NCBI GenBank assembly: GCA_004194705.1
Contig: SADC01001360.1
Coordinates: 52,985 to 116,984, forward strand
Length of the DNA stretch: 64,000 nt
DNA from: Ditylenchus dipsaci
Lineage: Eukaryota; Nematoda; Chromadorea; Rhabditida; Anguinidae
Reading direction: 5' to 3'
In this document: piece by piece, positions 33,701 to 42,800 of the stretch
How positions within the stretch are numbered: the stretch's first letter is position 1
Layout of the letters: the number at the start of each line of letters is the position of its first letter
Made by a program: the position numbers and the translations under genes
Notes under the pieces: generated by a model
The model's input: the letters and a program-made list of their open reading frames with translations, nothing else
Databases searched by the model: none
What the model was told of the DNA's origin: nothing

Positions 33701-35775
33701 TCCAATATAGTAGCTAGTCTATTATCCAGTCGAGGGTCTCAGACCCATCCAGTCCTACTTTAAATCATGTTAGGGTTGATACTCTTAGAGCGTCCCCAAC
33801 TTCCAGTCCTACCCGAGTTTGATACGCCTATGCGCGTCCTCATCCAGAGCCCGTGCCTAACGGCCGGGGTAATTTCCAGGTTCCGAAACACACTGCTGAT
33901 TCTCCGATGGTCTCGTCCTCCGCAAGCCGCCAAGTCTCACACATGGTTTCGTCCAGCGCCTCCAGTCACGTCTTTTCCCCTGTGCCGGTGAATGATGGTT
34001 GTGGTTGTCCAGTCAAGCCAAGCCAGAGGGAATCTCTCCAGAGCTCAACTCCAGCGTCTACTCCAGTGCTCAAGTGCTATAGTGGTCTCCAGCCCTCCAG
34101 TCCTGCTAGGTGATGACTCCAGCGAAGAAGAAGGAGGATAGTCCAGAGTCACAGGATCCAATAGTTGTCTGTTCCTGTTATTTCGCCAGTGTAATAAAGT
34201 TCGTTCCTAATGTATTTACGGTGCTGTGAGTCAACCCCCGGAGTTTAAGTCGTATTCTGGTTTTGATTCCCAGGGCAATCCTTGGACAATACACTCAACT
34301 TGTCAAACTTTTACTAATAAAATATGGGAGTACCTGGAGCGAGTAGTCTAATTCTTTGCCTAGAAGCTCTTCACACTGTTTCACAATACCCTTCTCACAG
34401 GTTTTGTAGCCGAGCAAGACTGCTCGCCCATAATTCGCTGGCTCCTCTTCCCAGGGTGTCAAACAGCCATATCTATGACGAGCAATCTCAGCTGCCTGAG
34501 GTCTACTTTCTGCAAGTATCTGACCACTTCATCAATCGAAGCTTTCATACTGTACATGTCCAGACCAAAAAAGCCTGCTCTGCGAGATGGGTCCAATATA
34601 TAGTCATGAAGCCAGTGGACTAGGTCAGCAACTGAATATTTCAAATTTTAAAATTAAGTAGCTGTAATATTAATCACTCGGACAGTCGATCTTATCAACA
34701 TCTTAGGTAAACTTAGAATTTCATGCTGAATCTGCGAAAAAAATTCTCCGAAAAAAGTATGTGGTATGACTAATAATTCTCTATTTTTTCTCTATCTCCA
34801 TATTCGTGCTTCTAGTGGTCGGTTTCCTGTGAAAATGTAATCAGAGAGATTTAATAAGATCACTGTAAATTGCAATTTTGCCTTAGTCTCCTTTATGTGA
34901 TTATTTGTTTGAAGCAGAAATTTTTAAAAATATTTAGCAAAAAAATTTTGCGTGAAAATGATTAAAAGTGTAAATGAAACTGTTTGTGGAAAAAAATTCT
35001 AAAAAAAATTAACAGGGCAACCAAGGCATACTTTTTTGGGGTGGCGCAAATGCATATAGAGCTTACATCTCATACCGCATTTCTTTTAATAATGCGGCTG
35101 GCCGACTTATTTTTTGAATGCCTGAAAATCGGGAAAATTGGAAGTCGATCTCAAAAAAGCGAAATCAGTAGAGCGTGTGGGAGTAAGAATATGGGATAAA
35201 CAGCCTTCAAAAAAAATTTCTGGGCTGAGATATGGGTACCCAAAGCCGAAAAGCCGCCTTAATAGAGTGGGGCGCCCAATTAGACGAAATACGGTATATA
35301 GCGTAGACCTGACTCTGCTGACCGGTCCCCAGGGGTTGACTGTATCGTATAACAGTAACTTACCTTCAGTGTTCCTCCACATCCAGGTAGGAAATCTTTG
35401 AAAATATGGACGAGTCTTTTTGATGCCCGGCCAATGGCGAATATATCTGTTGACTGCAGCTGCATCTGGCCAGTCAGCTGAAAATTTGTTTATTAAAAAC
35501 ACGCAATCCTTTGCAAAGCTTCTGTACCCACCCTTCCACTGCAACAAATGAGAATCCGTAGTTTTGAATGAAATGTTTTGTGATGGCAGCTCTGGCTTTG
35601 TAGAACTCATGAGATCCATGTGTGCTCTCGCCCAGACACACCACTTTTCTGTCAGCAAATCTGTCAAAACTCTAGCAAAATTTGCGTCCTCTAGAGCTGG
35701 CAAAGGCTCTGCTGCGTCGGCTATCTGGCCAGACAGAATCGCCTGATTTCTGAGAAACTCAGCCTCCGAGGAACT
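22695..35775 (-). CDS. Erythromycin-esterase-family protein, five exons, 5' end missing
   Basis: The exons are 35775-35532, 35477-35364, 34631-34334, 24704-24265 and 22921-22695 (TAA). Junction phases fit: NTE|V, LQ|NGEEFF, DLR|LERH. Together they give about 440 residues, the usual family length. Visible motifs in order: AEPLP; GESTHG, holding counterparts of the EreB Glu43/His46 pair; ADWPDA; FPTWMWRNTE; GLDMYS; RYGC.. PWE; ESWNLRD; WAHNSHIGD, holding the HxxH pair; GFGTHTG; LLDLR; GVIYKPATE; FDETKAV. The family hydrolyses or rearranges small-molecule esters in bacteria; the substrate in animals is unknown. No signal peptide is seen because the first exon is missing. Frame breaks occur near 35675, 35533, 34500 and 22765. 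All splice signals remain, so these look like sequencing indels rather than decay. Confidence 0.8.
23161..23995. mobile_element. TIR element with GGGTGTCCGAAAATTACGCG ends
   Basis: The left end is GGGTGTCCGAAAATTACGCG and the right end is CGCGTAATTTCCGGACACCC. It lies in the last intron of the esterase gene. GGTGTCC-type ends resemble Tc1/mariner MITEs. No transposase frame is recognised. A pogo-like element is nested near its right end. Confidence 0.55.
23764..23941. mobile_element. pogo/Tigger-like MITE
   Basis: The ends are CAGTCGAGTCTCGATTTAAC.. and ..GTTAAATCGAGACTCGACTG, flanked by TA. The inside iterates the terminal word GTGATCGTTAAATCGA. Confidence 0.7.
24857..25832. mobile_element. 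Foldback MITE with AGGGGAAACTTGCC ends
   Basis: The ends are GGCTAGGGGAAACTTGCC.. and ..GGTAAGTTTCCCCTAGCC. Near the ends, words such as TTTGCCAAAAACG/CGAAATTTGCC repeat. GGACCAAGGCA (24975) and TGCCTTGGTCCCC (25712) lie in the two arms, followed by an AACCACCCAAAA-type minisatellite. It sits in the long esterase intron. Open frames in it are repeat translations. Confidence 0.65.
25883..26184. mobile_element. pogo-like MITE abutting a CCGTATT-family MITE
   Basis: A 71-bp pogo-like element (25883-25953, CAGTCGAACCTCGATAAGCC.. to ..GGATGTTCGACTTG) ends at a TA that is also the left target of a CCGCGTTTCCTCTAATAACT.. element ending ..GAGGAAATACAG at 26184. The second element has CCGTATT-like ends but an unrelated interior. 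Confidence 0.55.
26463..26466. repeat. Left target duplication TAAT of the LTR element
   Basis: TAAT at 26463-26466 matches 34315-34318 immediately after the right LTR. A 4-bp duplication fits the range used by Gypsy-type elements. Confidence 0.6.
26604..26674. promoter_or_regulatory. Conserved LTR stem-loop
   Basis: GGCAACAATGCACAAG pairs with CTTGTGCATTGATGTTGCC, closed by an A/T-rich loop containing TTCAG and CTGAA. The same structure is at 33468-33537 in the right LTR. It may be an RNA structure or part of the promoter; its role is unknown. Confidence 0.55.
27332..27337 (+). terminator. LTR polyadenylation signal AATAAA
   Basis: AATAAA lies about 120 bp from the end of the left LTR. The copy in the right LTR is at 34193-34198. 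Its position suits the R region of an LTR transcript. Confidence 0.5.
27455..27472 (+). promoter_or_regulatory. Candidate primer-binding site
   Basis: TGGTAGCACC follows the left LTR directly. TGG complements the CCA tail of a tRNA, and the first eight bases fit an initiator-Met tRNA end, but the match is not continued. Tentative. Confidence 0.4.
29064..31186 (+). CDS. Gag-like coding region, broken, with CCHC zinc knuckle
   Basis: Three frames follow one another. 29064-29864 has a heptad-like, Gln/Glu-rich stretch suggesting a coiled coil. 29943-30290 includes FSGET and a LARVKDHLKGLAYDV stretch resembling the helical capsid part of retrotransposon Gag. 30881-31186 has an Arg-rich region and a knuckle at 31025-31066 with spacing CX2CX4HX4C. 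Stops and frame changes separate them. The CCAG words fall in all three codon phases and even supply the first knuckle Cys. Packaging and RNA binding are the usual roles of such a protein. Confidence 0.6.
31187..33328 (+). other. LTR-element interior without recognisable pol
   Basis: No frame carries a reverse transcriptase, protease or integrase motif. 31230-31658 is open but of CCAG-driven composition. GGTGGCAAGGGTGATAGG-like phrases occur at 32869 and 32937, and a shorter form directly before the right LTR. No classical polypurine tract is evident. Confidence 0.5.
33329..34314 (+). repeat. Right LTR
   Basis: Counterpart of 26467-27454, with the same start, stem-loop (33468-33537), AATAAA (34193-34198) and end. 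It is followed by TAAT. Confidence 0.8.
34334..35775 (-). CDS. Esterase gene, 5' exon group (exons A-C)
   Basis: Exon A (35775-35532) begins after TTATTCAAG and encodes the AEPLP and GESTHG region. Exon B (35477-35364) encodes ADWPDA to WRNTE, after a 54-nt intron. Exon C (34631-34334) encodes the GLDMYS and PWEEEPANYGRA region. A hAT-like element ends 15 bp upstream of exon A, and an LTR retrotransposon begins about 17 bp beyond the exon C donor (CAG|GTACTC). Confidence 0.75.
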
Positions 35776-35790
35776 CTTGAATAAAGATTC

Positions 35791-36740
35791 GACGCTACTG
35801 TCATATACCCCCCCAAAAAAGCTACTGTAATATACCCCCCCAAAATCGGTACCTACTGTCATATACCCCCCAAAAATCGACTTTTTAGGAGTGTCCAAAA
35901 ACCATTTTTATGCAATAATTTGCCATAAAAGGACCAGAAAAGCAATTTAAAAGGGATTATGGCTGTATTGGGAGGGGAAGGGAATAATACAGGGGCCATT
36001 TTTTTTAGCTGCTTTACCAGTTTTCAACTCGGGCGTGGCAAAAATAGACTCTATATGCATAATGATCAAGTTACTTCTCGAATCATGTCTAAGTAAGTGC
36101 GTGCGCGCATCTCTAACTCTCAAGCCCTGCGCCCCCTTCGGGCGCAGGGGGCTTGGGGCTTGGAGTTGAGATGCGCACACCCACATACCTTAGACACAAA
36201 TCACTCGAAAGCGACTCTGGATGCATGAAAAAACATGCATACCAGAGTTATTTATGCGGTAGGCCCCAGTATTCAAACTATGTTCAACATCTTTATTTTT
36301 CGCCGAAGAGCATTTCCCCTCGTTCTATAAGGCTGGCCAGAAGCCTAGCATCCAAAAATCAGCCTAGCACTCAAAAAGTGCTAGCCTATGAGTAAACCCG
36401 CGGGTCCACCCCGCTGATCCGCTTGGTCCATGAAAAGTACTCATACTTATGCCTGCACCACAAGTTCCTGGGTTTGAAAGCACCTTAGACGCTTAGAGAA
36501 TTAATACTCTAAGGATACCACCACTCGAGAAGTGGCCCTGTATTATTCCCTTCCCCTCCAATACAGCCCGCAATCCCATTTAAATTGCTTTTCTGGTCCT
36601 TTTATGGCGAAATTATTGTGTAAAAAATGGTTTTTGACCATCCCTAAAAAAGTCGGTTTTTGGGGGGGTATATGACAGTAGGTCGATTTTTGGGGGGATA
36701 TTACAGTAGCGCTTTTGGGGGGGTATATTACAGTAGCGCC
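35791..36740. mobile_element. hAT-like foldback element with shared core, 8-bp duplication AAAGATTC
   Basis: The ends are GACGCTACTGTCATATACCC.. and ..GGGTATATTACAGTAGCGCC. AAAGATTC is present at 35783-35790 and 36741-36748. The arms include TGTATTATTCCCTTCCCC and its inverse. The centre is the shared core with a hairpin in which GCGCCC and GGGCGC close a CTTC loop (about 36128-36143). It lies 15 bp upstream of an esterase exon. Confidence 0.75.
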
Positions 36741-36774
36741 AAAGATTCATTATTATTTTTTTGAGGGTTGTGAA

Positions 36775-37275
36775 TAGGGTTGGCTCCTCCCTCCCTCCCC
36801 CCCCCCCCTCCCCCCGCTTTTTGACCAAATTTTCCTTATACCTCCCCCCGCTCCTCCCCCCGCAAAAAAAATTGGCCACCTCCCCCCCGTTTCTCCCCCC
36901 GCTCCCAAAATGACCCCCCGTCACCCCCCGCAAAAAAATCCCAGTCGAAAAAAACTCTCGGATGAGGTCATTTTCAGAACGGCAGCCGAGAAGGATCAAG
37001 ATTTATCGAACCAGAGGAGTGGCAATATCGTAGCTTTGACTTCAGAAGTGTTTCAAAAGCCTTCAGATTCATTCTAGACTGCTGTTTCAAAAAATTTCAG
37101 TCCCGAGGCTTGTAAATAATCACGCACCCCCCGCCACTGCCCCCCGCTCACAGCTTCCTCCCCCCGCTCCTCCCCCCGCAAAAAAAATTGGCCACCTCCC
37201 CCCGCTTCTCCCCCCCCGCAATTTTTTTAGTCTAATCTCCCCCCGCACCCCAAAAAGCGGGGGGAGGCCAACCCT
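36775..37275. mobile_element. hAT-like word-array element (CTCCCCCCGC words)
   Basis: The ends are TAGGGTTGGC.. and ..GGCCAACCCT. The flanks are GTTGTGAA and ATTGTGAA (7 of 8 match). The interior is dominated by CTCCCCCCGC words separated by AAAAAAATTGGCCACC spacers. Gly/Arg-rich frames through it are artefacts. Confidence 0.6.
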
Positions 37276-37283
37276 ATTGTGAA

Positions 37284-38056
37284 GATGCTCTATGCTCGAG
37301 CATTTGCTCAATTTACGAGCATATTATTATTATGCTATTAATGCTGGCATAAGGCTTACATAAGAAGTAATACAGTAAGTAAGTACCCTATGCATTATGC
37401 CAGCATATTGCTCACCTCAGATGACCATTAACTGTGGTTGTACAGTTGACTTAACAGTAAACTGTACGCTTCAAATGGCTTCTATACCGAAGTTTGACTG
37501 TGTGCAAAACAGATATCTGGCATTTGTTTACTCAAAATAATTTTTTTCGTGCCGGGACAGTTCACGTTTAAATTTGGTTGTGACTCTTTTCGACCTATCC
37601 TGCTACAAATATATTTGCGATTGGAAAAACACTGAGAAATACTCGTTTTCACAATTTGTAGCAGGAAAGAGACTTTTGTAGGTCAAAACGTATTTCAGCC
37701 TTTAAATTTTCAAGAAAATAGCAGAATAGCAATTTTCTATAAATGACCGAAATTCGGTGCGTTGACGTTATGTGCTTATTGTCCCATCTTGTCACAAATC
37801 TCTATTTTATCTCATCTCAAACCTCATAAAAACACCATAATATTACTCTCAGTCCCAGTCTGGGACTCCAGATCACCCCGGAAAGAGTCCATGAGGCCTT
37901 TATTAGTACATCCTAACATACGCTTACCCCTAAGCCTGAAACCCAAGCCCTGGGCCTAAGTAGTTAGAACAAAGGGTATTTCCAAAATGGGACAAAAGGT
38001 ACATAAGTCGATACCCTTAAATGTAGCTGAATACGAAAAAATCTTTTAATCGAATA
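37284..38056. other. Gene-poor stretch
   Basis: No exon is recognised. Small inverted words (GAGCAT/ATGCTC, ATGCCAGCAT) occur near 37288-37410, and two opposed copies of an AAAGAGTC-type phrase near 37585-37680. GCCTGAAACCCAAGCCCTGG near 37935 is weakly telomere-like. Confidence 0.35.
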
Positions 38057-38306
38057 CCGTATTCTCTCTATTAGTTCCACACTCTCTATTGAACCCACAC
38101 TCCCAACTTCGAGGACCTGTATCTTAGCTCAGAGAAATAATTTAACAAAGCTGTTTATTGCATTTTCTTAACTCCCACGAGCTCCACTGATTCCGCTCTT
38201 TAGATTTTGAATTTTCACCGAAAATCTCGAGATCGGCCTCAATTTTTTCCGATTTTCGGACGATTGAAAAATAATCCTACATGTGGAACTAATAGAGAGA
38301 ATACGG
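38057..38306. mobile_element. CCGTATT-family MITE
   Basis: The ends are CCGTATTCTCTCTATTAG.. and ..CTAATAGAGAGAATACGG with TA flanks. The full family interior is present. Confidence 0.7.
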
Positions 38307-38784
38307 TATGCTCGATTTAAATAAATCGAGCATATTTACTAATGTGCTCTAGTATATGATCACTTCATCACCCTAATTTTTTTAAATAGCCAAATTACCA
38401 AAACTTACAGATTTTGAAGGCATTTTTAGCTGGAATATATTGAATCTACGACTAAAAAGCTTTAAGAAAAAATAGTTACAAAATGTTGTGATTAGTGGTT
38501 TGAAAACTTTTTTGTACAACTTAAAGCTGTGAAAATAAAAAAACAAAACATAAAAACATCAATAAAGAGACAAAGGGTCAGGTTGTTTACGTTTGCATGG
38601 CAAAGAAGATGCCAGAAAAGGATCAAAGACCATTTCGAAACAAGCCAAAAACAACAAGGGACAACACAAATAGTTTTTGTTTAGCATAAATATCTGCAAG
38701 CAAAAAATAAAAAAATTTCAAACCACTACTTTTTTTTATAAAACACCGAATTTGAAATAATTTTTAGATTTTTCAATTTTGTTA

Positions 38785-39463
38785 CCGTATTCACTCTATT
38801 AACGCCCCGGGGCGTTAATTTTTCAAATCTCTGAAGATTTTAAAATTGTCAATTGAAAATGCTCTTAACTTTGAAATCTTACCAGGGAATCTTAAGTAGT
38901 GTCTTCTTTAAAAGAACTCGTTAAGTGATTTTTTTTTGCAGATTCGTGAAGAGCACCCGAAGTTATATAACAAAGTGCTGTCGCTATTTCTACGTTTTTT
39001 GACAAATTGCGGATAACGGGCTACTAAAGTTCAAATAAAAAAATGTGAAAAACAGCCACTATTTGAACTCCCGCCAGAATCCTGGATCGACCTATTTCGG
39101 ACACTTTGGAAAGCCGTGTTGAAGCCCATCACGGATTTTCAAAGTACTAGTCACGATAAGTTAAACATGCATAAAAATACCCATACAAGTTAGATAATCA
39201 GAAAATACATAAAACAATACAGATCAAAATGATCTAAAAAGCATGATATCACGGTTTTTAAGCAACTTCAGATAGCCCGTTCTCCGTAATTTGTCAAAAG
39301 ACCTATCAATAGCAACAGCTATGTTATATAACTTCAGAGCACTTTTCACGAATCCGCAAAAAATGTCTTAACGAAATCTTTGAAAAAGACACTACTCGAG
39401 GTTCCCTGGTTAGTCGAAATTTAGGGGGGGGGGTGGGTAGACGTTTATTAGAGGTAATCCGTT
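38785..39463. mobile_element. Palindromic element with CCGTATT-like end
   Basis: The left end is CCGTATTCACTCTATTAACG; the right end is a degenerate TTATTAGAGGTAATCCG. Arms of about 250 bp are inverted copies (GCCCGTT.. ACAAATT and their inverse) around a unique centre near 39080-39140. The interior is unrelated to the other CCGTATT copies. Confidence 0.55.
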
Positions 39464-39879
39464 ATATTGTGCTGCTAACATCTTTGTGTATTAAATGAAA
39501 ACAAAATAGTTATAAGAGTTTTTTTAACAAAGAAACAATAAATGATTACAAATAACTACAACACACCTTGGTCATTATAAAAAAGTATGCAGAGCGAAAA
39601 AATGCAAAAACAATATATCCCTAAAAAACTATATCTCAGCCCGGAGCAAATATTTCACATCGTTGTTTATGGTGGGAGATGATTCGGCGGCGGAAAGAAT
39701 AGCGGCGGAATTTTTTTGTGAATTTTTTTGTCTAATAAAAATTTCTTGTTTATTGCTATGATCCTTGTAGTTGTACTTTCATTCAAAAAGTTGGCTGAAA
39801 TATAATAAAAATTGGGAAATTTTACAAGACAAAATTTTCAAAACATGCTGCAGTACTTTTGAACCATTCTGTACAAATA

Positions 39880-42800
39880 TTATTTTATGGGTAAATTTTG
39901 ATTCCTTACAGGTCCAACATATGTGATTGCTATTAGTTGATTGTTAGTCACTGCATAGCTCTCTGAGAAAGCTTCAGGCACAGTGATATTTATTTTTTTC
40001 AGTCTCATCAAAAACACTGATCTATACGGTTTAACAATCATAATTGTAGAAAATGGAGTAATAACTGGAGCCCAAGATAATAGGAAAGTAGTTGAGAGTG
40101 ACAGCAAATCAGTTCCTTCATTATTCAAAAGAACTGCAGCTAGAATGAAACAACTTGGAAACAAGGCAGATATTATTGGTACAAAAGCCTAAAACATGTT
40201 CATTGGTTATTAAACTCGATGTAATAAGAATTTAGCTTTTTACGCATTCGCATTTCTATAAAAAGGTCTTTTAGTCACACAGTTATTTTTTCCTAAAAAC
40301 TTATTTTCTTAAAAGTTTTAAAAAGTGTTTATTTACGCCTTTTGTAAGTCATTTTTGGACGTATGTGTCATATGCCCTTCCCGATATTTTTTTTAAAGTG
40401 TTATCCAACCAAATTTGTGAAAAAAAAATTGGACAGAAGTCGTTTTCAGTAATGACCAGGCCTTCAGCCCACATTCTTAAGCCTAAACCTCAGCCTGAGT
40501 TGAAAATTCAGACAGCAGCCCAAATGCCTCCACCCTTCCTCAGAAGAGTATCGGAATCAGGGTGTGAGCATTTGGGGTATTATACCGGCTGCGGCAAAAC
40601 GTCCCGCACTAATTTTGGATGTCCATGTCTTTTGGCTAAATCACACTTTATCGGTATGTAAAATTGGGGTTTACGTACCCGGTAAAGTGTAATCCGGCCT
40701 ATCTTTGATATGATATGATTAATAGCTTTTTGTAGCCTTTATTCATTTTTTTATTTTGTATTTAATTTGCCACATGCATGATTAAATCTTATCCATTTAG
40801 GGTGGCTGATTTAAGAGCTAGAATTTTGCGCCTATACCAGGGTGGATTCAATAGAAAACATATTCTTCATTAAACATCTTCCTCTTGTTATTTTCCTCTT
40901 AATTTTCCAGATACGAACACTGAGTTAGCAGATGCGTTGAACTTCAAAGCAAAGTTTCGAACAAGTCTTTGGCAAAATTGAATAAAACTGTCGATTTTTT
41001 TGTTAAATTACTTTATTTGTTAACTTAGTTCAAAAAGTTAGCCACCACTTTCTATGTGTTCCATGTATGGTTGCTGAAATTAGCGCGAAGATTGAAATGA
41101 AGTGTTTTTAAGAGTATGAAACCATTAAAAGCATGATAAACAACTGATTTTTATTTATAACACTTGAACAACTGACTAATCATCCTCAAATAACCAAGCT
41201 CATCACTTTGCTCAAGAAAACATAAGATTCCTTCACGTTTCACAGTTCTTACCTCACAGTCAACTCTTGCAATACAGTCAACTCTTCCAATACAGTTAAA
41301 GAGGGGATGAAGCCATTTAGGTTTGAAAAAGTGGCTTCCATGGCGCAGTGCGTAAGTGCTCGCGTTTTTTGGCCAAAAATGGTGTTTTTTTGGTGTTGCA
41401 GGTTCAATCCCACGTAGTGGCACACTATTTTTTTTGGCTTGTTTGGCCATTTTAGAGGTAATTAGACTTTTTTGACGCCAGATTCCGGATCAGCGACCCA
41501 AATTACCTCTAAACTGGCCGAATAAGCCAAAAAACGTGGGCACTTACGTGGGATTGAACCTGCAACACCAAAAAACACCATTTTGGGCCAAAAAACGCGA
41601 GCACTTACGCACTGCGCAATGGAAGCCACTTAATGAAAGCCAATGGAAGCCCGCAATGGAAGCCACCTACCACTTTATAGTTTCCAATCCATAGATCAAG
41701 ATGCCAGTCAATATTGTCGACAGCGTAAAAGAAATCAAAGAGAAAGGTTCTGTCAAGAAAAAGAAGAATGCTAACTATTTGCTCATCTCTCTCGTACAGG
41801 CACATCCGAGTCTCTACAACAAGGCTGACAAAGAATATCTCAAGGATCGAAAGGATGTCTGGGCAAAGATCGCAGCTCAATCTGAGAGAGCATTCGAAGG
41901 TTGGCCAAAATAAACCAACTTGTCAATTAGATAGAGAATTTTTTAGATGGAGAAAAAGCAAAGATCCGTATGAAAAGTCTCCCAGATCGATATGTCAAAG
42001 AAAAGAAAGCAAAGCCTAGTGGAAAGTCTTCAAGTCTTTCTTTAAAGGCCAAGTCTTTATGGCCGCATTTCGGTTCAACGAGTTTTATGGATCCTTTCAT
42101 GGAGGACCGCAAAGAGTGAGTTTTTACACAAACTATTGTTGAGCTTAGTGTGTACTACTTGATTTTTTAGGAGAGAAAGCACTCTTCGCAACACTGACTG
42201 TGTGTCTAAGGAAACCAATGAAAGTGAGTATCGTAAGTCTAATGTAGAATGACATCCTCTTTGTGGGATGACAAAATTGAATTTAGATGAATTTAACGAA
42301 GATGAAGTCATTACGTTGTCCGGCTTCGGGAAAAGAAAGCAGTCATCATCCAGTGACACTCCAACAGCTGCAAAGATGCCAAGGAAGTCAGGCTCATTTG
42401 AAGAACAGCTTATGAATTTTATGGGAGATGACAAGGAGTCGGCGGAAGTTGCTTTTGGTAGAAGCATAGGAAAGAGTCTTGAAGTTATCTCAAATCCAAT
42501 TGACAAGTCTATGGCAAAGATGGAAATTCAGCGAGTCATTGCCAATGCAGAAATGGGAGTCTACAGTCAGCAAAAGTTGTCGAGTCAGCAGTTGTAGCCG
42601 CAATAGCCCTTCTAATTTTCTGATTCGCCGTACGTTTTATTTATTTTATCGGATGTTGTTGAGTTGTTTTTTTCTTGGTAATAAAGGTCTTACTTCAATC
42701 AAAATATTGATGTCGGTGTGCGATAGAGTTTACTCTGTGTTATTTAGTTGATCTGACCAGCATGATTTCAATTATTTGGTATATTGAGATGAACGACAAG

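Larger units (their letters stand above)
26467..34314 (+). mobile_element. Gag-only LTR retrotransposon, about 7.85 kb
   Basis: Long terminal repeats of 988 and 986 bp flank an interior that carries gag-like sequence on the plus strand and no reverse transcriptase, integrase or RNase H motif that I can find. It lies in an intron of the esterase gene, on the opposite strand, about 17 bp past the exon C donor. The interior and LTRs are crowded with CCAGCG, CCAGTG and CCAGAG on the plus strand only. Frames are broken repeatedly. Pol-less elements with intact LTRs are usually mobilised by an autonomous relative. Closely matching LTRs suggest a young insertion. Confidence 0.8.

Noticed and set aside
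36613..37311. Gly/Arg-rich frames on the minus strand
   Set aside because: They arise from CTCCCCCCGC words and G-runs.
41336..41425. tRNA gene
   Set aside because: A and B boxes are present, but acceptor and T stems do not pair and the unit is mirrored in an inverted copy, so it is treated as SINE-like.
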